NCBI RefSeq assembly: GCF_001620065.1
Contig: NZ_LQGV01000004.1
Location: forward strand, 310,001 to 374,000
Source of the DNA: Microbacterium sp. TNHR37B
GTDB taxonomy: Bacteria > Actinomycetota > Actinomycetes > Actinomycetales > Microbacteriaceae
Direction: 5' to 3'
Length of the DNA: 64,000 bases
Shown in pieces: positions 51,617-58,272 of the stretch (position 1 is its first letter; every line of letters starts with the position of its first letter). The translations under genes were made by a program, and so were the position numbers. The notes beneath the pieces were generated by a model. It had not been told where the DNA came from and did no database searches. It saw only the letters and a list, made by a program, of their open reading frames with translations.

Positions 51617-52363
51617 TCAGAAGCGGTCGGGCGAAGGGGTGCCGTGACCGTAGCGGATCGCGACATCGGCGTGCCGGTCGAAGCGGTAGCCGATACCGCG
51701 GACGGTCCGCACGATGTCCTCGTAGCGACCGAGCTTGGAGCGCAGGCGCCGGACGTGGACGTCGATCGTGCGCTCGCCGGGCGCCTCGCCGGCCTCGGTG
51801 TGGCTCCACAGCGACCCGACCAGCTCGGTACGCTCGATCGTGCGCCCTTCACGCAGCACGAGGTACTGGAGCAGCTCGAACTCCTTGAAGGTGAGCGCCG
51901 CGGGGGCGCCGTCGATGTGGACGCGGCGCCGCGAGATGTCGATCGCCACGCCGCCGCCGGCGACGTCGTCCTCGGCCGGCTCGTCGTCCTTGGTGCGGGC
52001 GACGGCGCTGGGCTCGTGGAGGGCGAGGCGGACCACGTCGACGTCGCGTCCTCCGGCGCCGACGGGGGCCAGGGCGACGGTCGCGTAGGTCTCGGCGTGG
52101 GGGGCCAGTTCCCCGAGCGTGCGCCGGAGCGCCTCGACGAGCGTCGAGAGGCTGACCCCGTCGGCCGCGGCCTTGGCCTCGTCGATGCCGACGTAGAGAG
52201 CGAATCCGCGGGGCGCGGTGGTGGTCTGGGGGCGCGGCGCACGTGCGGCGTCGGGGCGCTGCGCCGGGGCAGGAGCTGTGGCCGGGCGGCGGGGAGCGAG
52301 ATCCTCCACGGCGCGCAGGTGGCGGGACGCAGGGGGAGCGGTCAGGAGAGCGGTGTTCGACAT
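51617..52363 (-). CDS. Winged-helix DNA-binding protein lacking a receiver domain
   Basis: A 248-residue regulator. The N-terminal half is not a receiver: it has an Ala/Pro-rich stretch (about 1-50), then a small domain with FALYVGIDEAKAAADGVSLSTLVEAL. The C-terminal 100 residues are an OmpR-type winged helix: LTFKEFELLQYLVLREGRTIERTEL, then RTIDVHVRRLRSKLGRYEDIVRTVRG and IGYRFDRH. It must therefore be controlled other than by phosphorylation of an Asp. A 232-nt leader separates it from an ORF ending in cysteines. AAGGA lies 10 nt before the ATG within a small inverted repeat. Confidence 0.85.
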   Translation of the reverse strand: MSNTALLTAPPASRHLRAVEDLAPRRPATAPAPAQRPDAARAPRPQTTTAPRGFALYVGIDEAKAAADGVSLSTLVEALRRTLGELAPHAETYATVALAPVGAGGRDVDVVRLALHEPSAVARTKDDEPAEDDVAGGGVAIDISRRRVHIDGAPAALTFKEFELLQYLVLREGRTIERTELVGSLWSHTEAGEAPGERTIDVHVRRLRSKLGRYEDIVRTVRGIGYRFDRHADVAIRYGHGTPSPDRF

Positions 52364-52596
52364 GGTCGGAAGTCCTTCGGAACGAACCCGGGCGATGCGC
52401 CGGAGCGGGTTCAGCGTGTTGCGAGTGGCGGCGAGGCCTGTGGCGAGAGCACCACCCCCGCGTTGTGGGCGGCGGATCGGTCTCGGGGGTGCGGCGGCCG
52501 TTCCCGGAGGATGCCCGGGTCAGAACCGGCGGGCGCACCCGGCGGATGTCACCGTGTCGGTGACGGCGGCTGAGTCAGCGGGTCGGCTGGTCAGCG
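52364..52596 (-). other. 233-nt untranslated leader between cysteine peptide and winged-helix gene
   Basis: No ORF seen. On the minus strand it can form GTCACCG-ACA-CGGTGAC and further GC-rich hairpins, and the AAGGA ribosome site of the next gene lies within GAAG-GA-CTTC. This is compatible with attenuation or sequestration, but no single pair of alternative folds is obvious. Confidence 0.45.
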
Positions 52597-52692
52597 TCAA
52601 CACATTCGACAACACATGACGACACGCGGCATCATGATGCCGGCAGATCCGTTCGCCTCCCGGGCGGACAGAATGCGTGCGTTGTCAGTCAT
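52597..52692 (-). CDS. Leaderless cysteine-ending leader peptide, 31 residues
   Basis: ORF of 31 codons starting MTDNARILSAREANG and ending IMMPRVVMCCRMC. All three cysteines (27, 28, 31) use TGT, the rarer Cys codon in such GC-rich genomes. Its ATG lies 7 nt after a CATAAT -10 box, with no Shine-Dalgarno, so it is translated from the mRNA 5' end. This is the pattern of actinobacterial cysteine-responsive leader peptides, where slow decoding of terminal Cys codons controls the downstream gene. Downstream is the winged-helix gene rather than a sulfur gene. Confidence 0.75.
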   Translation of the reverse strand: MTDNARILSAREANGSAGIMMPRVVMCCRMC

Positions 52693-52699
52693 GGGCTTG

Positions 52700-52729
52700 A
52701 TTATGACGAAGCGTGTCGCGGTGTGTCAA
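52700..52729 (-). promoter_or_regulatory. Strong promoter of the cysteine leader
   Basis: On the minus strand: -35 TTGACA (52729-52724), perfect consensus, 18-nt spacer, -10 CATAAT (52705-52700). It is the best sigma-70-type promoter in the window and places the start site on the ATG of the leader peptide. Confidence 0.85.
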
Positions 52730-52783
52730 ACCGCTGGATAATGGTCGATCGTAGATGACGGAATGTGACAGATTGCTCAACTC

Positions 52784-53359
52784 ATGACCATTTCTCCACG
52801 CCGATTTCGCGTGGTCGGAACCTCGGGCTCGGGGAAGACCACCTTCTCCCGCCGGCTCGCCGCGCAGCAGGGGCTGCCGCACCTGGAGCTCGACGCCGTG
52901 TTCTGGGACGCCGACTGGCGCAAGCGCGATCCCGAGGAGGCCCTCCAGCTCGTGCGCGACTTCGTGGATGCGCACCCCGGGGGCTGGGTGGCGGAGGGCA
53001 ACTGGAACAGCTCCCTGCGCGGACTCCTCGACCCCGGGACCCCGGGCGGCGCGGATGTCGTGATCTGGCTGGACCCGTCGCGCGCCGTCGTGATGCGACG
53101 GGTGCTGGGGCGGACGCTCCGCCGCGGCCTCTTGAGGGAGGAGCTGTGGCACGGCAATCGCGAGCGCATCTCGAGCTGGCTCCGCTGGGATCCGGAGCGA
53201 AACATCATCCGCTGGGCGTGGACGAGCTTCGCGGCCAACCGGGAGCGTATGACGAGAAGGCAGGCGGCCGGGGAAGCCATCGTGCGGCTGCGAACGCGCC
53301 GAGAGGTCGACGCGTGGCTGGCCACGGCGGCGGCGGACGGGCGTAGCGTGGAGGGGTGA
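52784..53359 (+). CDS. P-loop NTPase, adenylate-kinase/topology-modulation-like
   Basis: A 191-residue P-loop protein. Walker A is VVGTSGSGKTTFSRRLA, followed by LPHLELDAVFWDADW, typical of the AAA_17/FlaR-like small kinases, and a late DVVIWLDPSRAVVMRRVLGR segment. It probably phosphorylates a small substrate or nucleotide; the older name 'DNA topology modulation protein' does not define a reaction. There is no Shine-Dalgarno. GATAAT at 52737-52742 may be the -10 box, giving a 35-nt leader. It overlaps the following GNAT gene by 4 nt. Confidence 0.8.
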   Translation: MTISPRRFRVVGTSGSGKTTFSRRLAAQQGLPHLELDAVFWDADWRKRDPEEALQLVRDFVDAHPGGWVAEGNWNSSLRGLLDPGTPGGADVVIWLDPSRAVVMRRVLGRTLRRGLLREELWHGNRERISSWLRWDPERNIIRWAWTSFAANRERMTRRQAAGEAIVRLRTRREVDAWLATAAADGRSVEG

Positions 53360-53646
53360 CCGATTTCACGTTCGCCGACGAGAAGGACGCTTCCCGCTAT
53401 ACCCTCCACCGAGGCGACGACCTCGTGAGCATCATCGACTACCGCGACGACGGACGGACCCTCGCGATGACGCGTGTGTACACGGTGCCGACCTTCCGCG
53501 GGCACGGTTACGCCGCCGAGGTGGTCGACCGCGCCGTCGCCGAGCTCGAGGAGCGCGCCGACCGTGTCGTCCAGCCGGTGTGCTGGTACGCCGCCGACTG
53601 GTTCGCCGCGCATCCCGAGCGCTCCGGCATCCTCGCGCCCCGCTGA
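53356..53646 (+). CDS. Short GNAT-like N-acetyltransferase (YjdJ type)
   Basis: A 96-residue minimal acetyltransferase of the GNAT/YjdJ class: FTFADEKDASRYTLHRGDD, SIIDYRDDGRTLAMTRVYTVP and the acetyl-CoA loop FRGHGYAAEVV, ending VCWYAADWFAAHPE. The GTG start overlaps the kinase-like stop (GTGA) and also lies 6 nt after TAGCGT (53344-53349), so it may also be made from its own leaderless message. The acceptor is unknown. Confidence 0.82.
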   Translation: MTDFTFADEKDASRYTLHRGDDLVSIIDYRDDGRTLAMTRVYTVPTFRGHGYAAEVVDRAVAELEERADRVVQPVCWYAADWFAAHPERSGILAPR

Positions 53647-53672
53647 CGGGCCGCACCCCGCTGACGGGCGGC
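53638..53672 (+). repeat. 18-bp tandem duplication across a stop codon
   Basis: CCCCGCTGACGGGC-CGCA followed by CCCCGCTGACGGGC-GGC. The first copy contains the stop codon of the GNAT gene (53644-53646) and the second copy repeats the TGA in frame, since 18 is a multiple of three. Confidence 0.8.
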
Positions 53673-53788
53673 GTCACGCGCGCCCGCCTCTAGCCGCGTC
53701 GGCGTCTGCGGTCAAGGGACTCGCCGGCACCTCGTGCGCGCGCGAGGGTGGACTCCTTCCCCTTTCCGGGGCGATCCAGGAGGATGCC

Positions 53789-54082
53789 ATGACCCGTGAC
53801 CTGCCCGACGACATGATCGATGCCGAGCCGTCCGGCGGCTGGGCCCCCGAGGGCGGCGGCGCCCCGGCCGCGGATAACGAGGCGCCCTCCCCGGCCGATG
53901 AGGCGGGACGGGGTGAGGACGACGAGCGGGACGGCAGCGGCGGGGCAGGATCGGCGGAGCCCGTGGACGCGACGGAGGACATCTCCGACCCGTTCGTGGA
54001 GAGCGCCGAGATCCAGCAGGGACTCGATCCCGACCTCGTGACCGACGCCCAGGCCGAGCGCGACGAGGAGGCGCAGCGATGA
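53789..54082 (+). CDS. Small acidic protein, probably disordered
   Basis: A 97-residue protein, very rich in Asp, Glu, Gly and Ala (GRGEDDERDGSGGAGSAEP), without membrane segment or signal. Function is unknown. CCAGGAGGATGCC before the ATG is a strong ribosome site. Its stop overlaps the next small gene (ATGA), so the two are made together. Confidence 0.65.
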   Translation: MTRDLPDDMIDAEPSGGWAPEGGGAPAADNEAPSPADEAGRGEDDERDGSGGAGSAEPVDATEDISDPFVESAEIQQGLDPDLVTDAQAERDEEAQR

Positions 54083-54333
54083 CGGACTCCGCGCATGGGT
54101 TTCCCGTCGATGGCGCGGAGGCCGCCTCCGGGGCGCAGACCGAACCTGCCCTCGCTCAGAACGAGACCACCGAGGACGAGCGTCTGGATGGTGTCGTGGT
54201 GCAGACCCGTGCCGACCTCGGTGGCCAGGACGCCGCCACCATCGAGCAGGCCCTGCGGAGCAGGCTGAACGATGCGGGCATCTCGATGGACGACGACGAG
54301 ATCGCGGCGCTCGCGCGGGACCTGGCCGGGTGA
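54079..54333 (+). CDS. Small acidic hypothetical protein, 84 aa
   Basis: An 84-residue protein: an acidic N-terminal part (GFPVDGAEAASGAQTEPALA) and a helical C-terminal part (IEQALRSRLNDAGISMDDDEIAALARDL) shown here in part only by its pattern. It is co-translated with the previous small gene. The helical end looks like a folded protein-interaction module. No known family recognised. Confidence 0.65.
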   Translation: MTDSAHGFPVDGAEAASGAQTEPALAQNETTEDERLDGVVVQTRADLGGQDAATIEQALRSRLNDAGISMDDDEIAALARDLAG

Positions 54334-54351
54334 GCCGTCGGGTCGCGGTGC

Positions 54352-55173
54352 TTACCCCTCGTCGCAGAAGCGGAGGATCCGCTGGGCGGCCGGGCGCGCA
54401 TCGCGGATGAGGGTCTCGTGCCCGTGCCCGAGAACGGTGAAGTGACGGGAATCGGGAAGCGCTGCCGCCACCTCGGCGCACCAGCGCACCGTCGACACGC
54501 GATCGCGTTCCCCGCGGATGACGAGCGTGGGCGCCTCGACGCGGGGGTATGCCTCTTCCGGTCGGTGAGTGAGCATCGCTGTCATCTTCCGCCGCAGGTG
54601 CGGTCCGGCGCGCAGGTACTCGCGCGCGCCGAGGAGCAGGACCTTGGGGCTCTCCCCGAGGAGGTCGATCCCCAGGCGGGCGAGCTGGCTGAGGGCATGC
54701 CGATGGTGGCGGTCGACGGTCGGGGCCACGAGCACGAGCCGCTTCACGGTCTGCGGATGGCGGACGGCGACCTCCGTGGCCACTTGCGTGCCCATTGAAT
54801 GACCGATGAGGACGACGGGGCCACGGGAGACCTTGCGCAGGTAGGCGGCGACGAGGTCGGCGGTGCGTTCTATGGTCGGCGTCCGCGGCGGCTCGGGAGC
54901 CTCACCGTAGCCGGGCTGGTCGATGGCGATGACGCGGCCGTGAGGCTGGAGCCGGCGGACGAGATCGGCGAACACCTTCCGTCCCATTCCGATCCCGTGG
55001 ACGAGGACGAACGTGGTCCCGGCGGATTCCGATCCGCGGGCCTCGGCCAAGAGGGTCATGCCGCTGGCGGAGAACTCCTCGATCTCGCCGTCGTCGGTCG
55101 GCACCCCCGTGATCTTGTCGATGGCGCTGTCGACGGCATCGGCCGCCTGATCGAGGGCGTCGTTCTCGGGCAC
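54352..55173 (-). CDS. Alpha/beta hydrolase
   Basis: A 273-residue hydrolase: FVLVHGIGMGRKVFADL (oxyanion), IDQPGYGEAPEPP, the nucleophile Ser in LIGHSMGTQVATEV, an Asp in RGERDRVST and the catalytic His in LGHGHETLI. The N terminus is acidic and helical (ENDALDQAADAVDSAIDKI). The GTG start at 55173 lies 7 nt after TACGCT (55181-55186 on the minus strand). A longer form from 55233 would overlap the start of the divergent DUF2277 gene and was rejected. Confidence 0.82.
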   Translation of the reverse strand: MPENDALDQAADAVDSAIDKITGVPTDDGEIEEFSASGMTLLAEARGSESAGTTFVLVHGIGMGRKVFADLVRRLQPHGRVIAIDQPGYGEAPEPPRTPTIERTADLVAAYLRKVSRGPVVLIGHSMGTQVATEVAVRHPQTVKRLVLVAPTVDRHHRHALSQLARLGIDLLGESPKVLLLGAREYLRAGPHLRRKMTAMLTHRPEEAYPRVEAPTLVIRGERDRVSTVRWCAEVAAALPDSRHFTVLGHGHETLIRDARPAAQRILRFCDEG

Positions 55174-55180
55174 GACATCG

Positions 55181-55224
55181 AGCGTACCGACCCCCTGTCG
55201 GACGGCGCCGAGGAGACGTACCGT
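55181..55224. promoter_or_regulatory. Divergent leaderless promoters
   Basis: -10 TACGCT (55186-55181, minus) serves the hydrolase at 55173 and -10 TACCGT (55219-55224, plus) serves the DUF2277 gene at 55232. Both starts lie 7 nt from their -10. The two -10 boxes are 32 bp apart, so each -35 region overlaps the other promoter. Confidence 0.5.
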
Positions 55225-55231
55225 GTGGGGC

Positions 55232-55552
55232 ATGTGCCGCAACATCGTGCCCCTCCACAATCTCGACCCCGCCGCGACCGACGACGAGTGCCGGGACGCC
55301 GCCCTGCAGTACGTCCGGAAGATCGCCGGCACCACGACGCCGTCGCAGGTCAACCGGGAGGCGTTCGAGCAGGCCGTCGCCCAGATCGCCGCGGCGACGC
55401 GGCTACTCGTCGACGGATTGACCACGAGCGCGCCGCCCAAGACGCGGGAGGTGGAGGCGGCCAAACGCCGGGCGCGCTCGGCGGACCGCTACGAGGCCAT
55501 CCGGGTGTTCCAGCAGCAGAAGCGCGAGGCCCGCGCTGCCGCCGCGCAGTAG
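55232..55552 (+). CDS. DUF2277 family protein
   Basis: A 106-residue protein starting MCRNIVPLHNLDPAATDDE, the hallmark start of DUF2277, with QYVRKIAGTTTPSQVNREAF and a basic C-terminal helix (QQQKREARAAAAQ). The family is common in actinobacteria and proteobacteria and has no known function. The start is fixed by the conserved MCRNI and by TACCGT 7 nt upstream. The following MFS gene begins 10 nt after the stop. Confidence 0.85.
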   Translation: MCRNIVPLHNLDPAATDDECRDAALQYVRKIAGTTTPSQVNREAFEQAVAQIAAATRLLVDGLTTSAPPKTREVEAAKRRARSADRYEAIRVFQQQKREARAAAAQ

Positions 55553-55562
55553 CCTGGACGCG

Positions 55563-57038
55563 ATGACGTCGCCACAGACCGCCAGCATTCCCCTCTCCCA
55601 CGGTCAGCGCTGGCGCGCGTTCTGGGTGTGCGTGTCGGTGGCCGCGCTCACGATCCTCGACCTCAGCAAGGTCAACGTCGCGCTGCCCTCGATCGAGGCC
55701 GCCTTCGACGCCGCCTCCACCGAGCTCCAGCTCGTCGTTTCCGGCTACGTCCTGATGTTCGGTCTGGCCCTCGTCCCGTTCGGGCGACTGGGCGACCAGC
55801 GCTCGCGCCGCGTGCTCTTCCTCATCGGCCTGAGCCTGTTCGCCCTGACGAGCGTCGTGTGCGCTCTCGCTCCCACGACCGAGGTGCTCCTGGTCGCCCG
55901 GCTCGTACAGGGACTGGCCGCGGGCATCCAGATGCCGCAGGTGCTCGGCACCATCCAGCAGCTCTTCGTCGGCAAGGAGCGGGGGCGGGCGTTCGGCCTC
56001 TTCGGCGCGACGATCGGGATCGCGACCGCGTTCGGGCCCACTCTCGGCGGTCTCATGATCGCTCTCGGCGGAGCGCAGGACGGCTGGCGCTGGATCTTCT
56101 GGCTCAACGTGCCGCTCTGCGTCCTCGTGATCGCCGGCGTCGTCTGGCTCCTCCCCGCGACGCGTCGACCGGCTCCGGGGCGCGTGCATCTCGACCCGGT
56201 GGGCCTGGTGCTCTTCGCGGTGAGCGTGCTGACCCTCATGTGGCCGTTCCTGTTCACGACCGGCTCTCCCGACGACGATCCCCGCCGCTGGTGGTCGCTG
56301 GCCGTCTTCGCCGTGTTCGTCGCCGCCTTCATCGCGTGGGAGCGGAGGTACGCGGCGTCCGGGCGGAGTCCGCTGATCCCCTTCGGACTCTTCGACGTCG
56401 CCTCCTTCCGCAACGGCACCCTGATCGTGACCGCCTACTTCACGGCGATCCCGGCGATGTTCCTGCTCACCACGCTGTTCCTCCAGGAAGGGGTCGGGCT
56501 GGAGCCCGTCTTCGCCGGCATGGTCTCGATCGGGTTCGCGGTCGCGAGCGCGGTGAGCGCGTGGTTCGGCGGGAACCTCGTGGGCCGGCTGGGGCGGCCG
56601 CTCGTGGTGGCGGGCCTGGCCGTCGTCCTCCTCGGGGTGACGGCGCTGGCGATCGTGGCCTACACGGTCCCGCCGGGGGTGGTGGCCTACGCGATGGCCG
56701 CCGTGATGCTCGTCACCGGTGTCGGGGCGGGCCTCGTCGTCGCCCCGAACCAGACGCTGACCCTCGCCGAGATCCCCACCCGCTCGGGAGGTCTCGCCGG
56801 GTCGGTCGGTCAACTCGGGCAGCGGATCGGAACGGCCGTGGGCACCGCCGTGGGGCTGTCGCTGTTCTACGCGACGATCTACCGCGAGGACGACGGCCGC
56901 CACGCCCTCGCGGTCTACCACGACGCCTACGCCTACGGGATGGCCGCGGTCGCGCTGTTCCTGGGTCTTGCCTTCGTGCTCGGCGTGGTCGATCTCGGAT
57001 CCCGGCGGCGGGCCCGCCGGGCGGACTCACCGGACTGA
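55563..57038 (+). CDS. MFS drug-efflux-type transporter (DHA2, 14 TM)
   Basis: A 491-residue inner-membrane proton antiporter of the EmrB/QacA group. It has about 14 membrane helices, the motif A region RLGDQRSRRVLFLIGLSLFA (split by the loop) and motif C-like GATIGIATAFGPTLGGLMIA. The substrate is unknown; multidrug efflux is the usual role. TAGCCT, which includes the DUF2277 stop, lies 7 nt before the ATG, so it may be transcribed on its own. Confidence 0.9.
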   Translation: MTSPQTASIPLSHGQRWRAFWVCVSVAALTILDLSKVNVALPSIEAAFDAASTELQLVVSGYVLMFGLALVPFGRLGDQRSRRVLFLIGLSLFALTSVVCALAPTTEVLLVARLVQGLAAGIQMPQVLGTIQQLFVGKERGRAFGLFGATIGIATAFGPTLGGLMIALGGAQDGWRWIFWLNVPLCVLVIAGVVWLLPATRRPAPGRVHLDPVGLVLFAVSVLTLMWPFLFTTGSPDDDPRRWWSLAVFAVFVAAFIAWERRYAASGRSPLIPFGLFDVASFRNGTLIVTAYFTAIPAMFLLTTLFLQEGVGLEPVFAGMVSIGFAVASAVSAWFGGNLVGRLGRPLVVAGLAVVLLGVTALAIVAYTVPPGVVAYAMAAVMLVTGVGAGLVVAPNQTLTLAEIPTRSGGLAGSVGQLGQRIGTAVGTAVGLSLFYATIYREDDGRHALAVYHDAYAYGMAAVALFLGLAFVLGVVDLGSRRRARRADSPD

Positions 57039-57108
57039 CCCTCCCGATCCGCGCCGTCGCCCGCACGCCTCGGCGGCGATGTCGGTGCTCGCTCGTAGCG
57101 TGGAACCC

Positions 57109-58272
57109 ATGCGGATCCTGCACACCTCCGACTGGCACATCGGGCGGACCTTCCACGGTCACTCCACGCTCGAAGCGCTGCGCGGTGTGCTCGCCGAGCT
57201 GACCGCTCAGGTGCAGCAGCACGACGTCGACGTCGTGATCGTGGCCGGCGACGTGTTCGATTCGTCCGCGCCGGCGGGCGACTGCTACGTCCTGCTCACC
57301 GACACGCTGCGCGGCCTCGCCGACGCCGGGGCACGCGTGATCGTCACGAGCGGCAACCACGATTCCGCCGCGCGCCTCGGCTTCCAGGCGGGGCTCCTCC
57401 GCGACGGGATCAGCGTGGTGACCGATCCGGCGAGCGTCGGAACGCCGATCACGATCGCCGACGAGCACGGGCCGGTGCACTTCTACGGCATCCCGTACCT
57501 CGAGCCCGCGCTCCTGCGCCACGTCTGGCCCGAGGTGCGCACGCAGGAGGGCGCGCTCACCCACGCCATGGATCTCGTCCGCGACGATCTCGCGCGTCGC
57601 CGAGCGACCGAGAGCGGCACGCGCGCTGTCGCGATCGCCCACTGCTTCGCGGCCGGCGTCGAGCCCACGCCGCAGCTCGAGCGCGACATCCAGCAGGGCG
57701 GCCTCGACGTGGTCCCCCTCAAGGCGTTCGACGGCGTCGACTACGCCGCGCTCGGCCACATCCACGGCCGGCAACGGCTCGCCGAGCACATCCGGTACGC
57801 GGGCGCGCCCCTGCACTACAGCTTCGGCGAAGGCGACAAGCCCCGTGGCTCGTGGCTCGTCGAGCTCGATGCCGACGGGTGCGCCGACATCACCTGGCTC
57901 GCCCTGCCGGTGCCGCGACGGGTGGTCACCCTCACTGCGCCCCTCGACGAGCTCCTGAGCGACGAGCGATACGAGGGTGAGCGCGAGGCGTGGGTGTGCG
58001 CGGAGTACACCGACGACCTCCCGCAGCGCGATCCGCTGCGCCGGCTGCAGGAGCGGTTCCCGCACTGCGCCAAGGTCGTGCACCGGCCGGCGCAGATCGC
58101 GCCCGCCGACGGCATGACCTACGCGCAGCGCGTGCGTGCGGCCCGCAGCGATCGCGAACTCGTCGAGGCCTTCCTCGTGCACGTCCGCGAGGGCGTCGGA
58201 GCGTCAGAGGCCGAACAGGAGCTGATCGACGACGTCCTGGCCGCGCGCGTGCGCGTCGAGGCGGCGGCGTGA
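57109..58272 (+). CDS. sbcD: Exonuclease subunit SbcD
   Basis: A 387-residue Mre11-type nuclease of the SbcCD complex, which cuts hairpins and DNA ends during repair. The phosphoesterase motifs are all present: LHTSDWHIGR, VAGDVFDS, TSGNHDS, IAHCF and LGHIHGRQ. The C-terminal part is the capping domain. The GTG of sbcC overlaps its stop. TAGCGT (57096-57101) lies 7 nt before the ATG, which supports this start over codons further upstream. Confidence 0.95.
   Translation: MRILHTSDWHIGRTFHGHSTLEALRGVLAELTAQVQQHDVDVVIVAGDVFDSSAPAGDCYVLLTDTLRGLADAGARVIVTSGNHDSAARLGFQAGLLRDGISVVTDPASVGTPITIADEHGPVHFYGIPYLEPALLRHVWPEVRTQEGALTHAMDLVRDDLARRRATESGTRAVAIAHCFAAGVEPTPQLERDIQQGGLDVVPLKAFDGVDYAALGHIHGRQRLAEHIRYAGAPLHYSFGEGDKPRGSWLVELDADGCADITWLALPVPRRVVTLTAPLDELLSDERYEGEREAWVCAEYTDDLPQRDPLRRLQERFPHCAKVVHRPAQIAPADGMTYAQRVRAARSDRELVEAFLVHVREGVGASEAEQELIDDVLAARVRVEAAA

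Noticed and set aside
54352..55233. Longer hydrolase start at ATG 55233
   Set aside because: It would overlap the conserved MCRNI start of the DUF2277 gene. GTG 55173 with TACGCT 7 nt upstream fits better.
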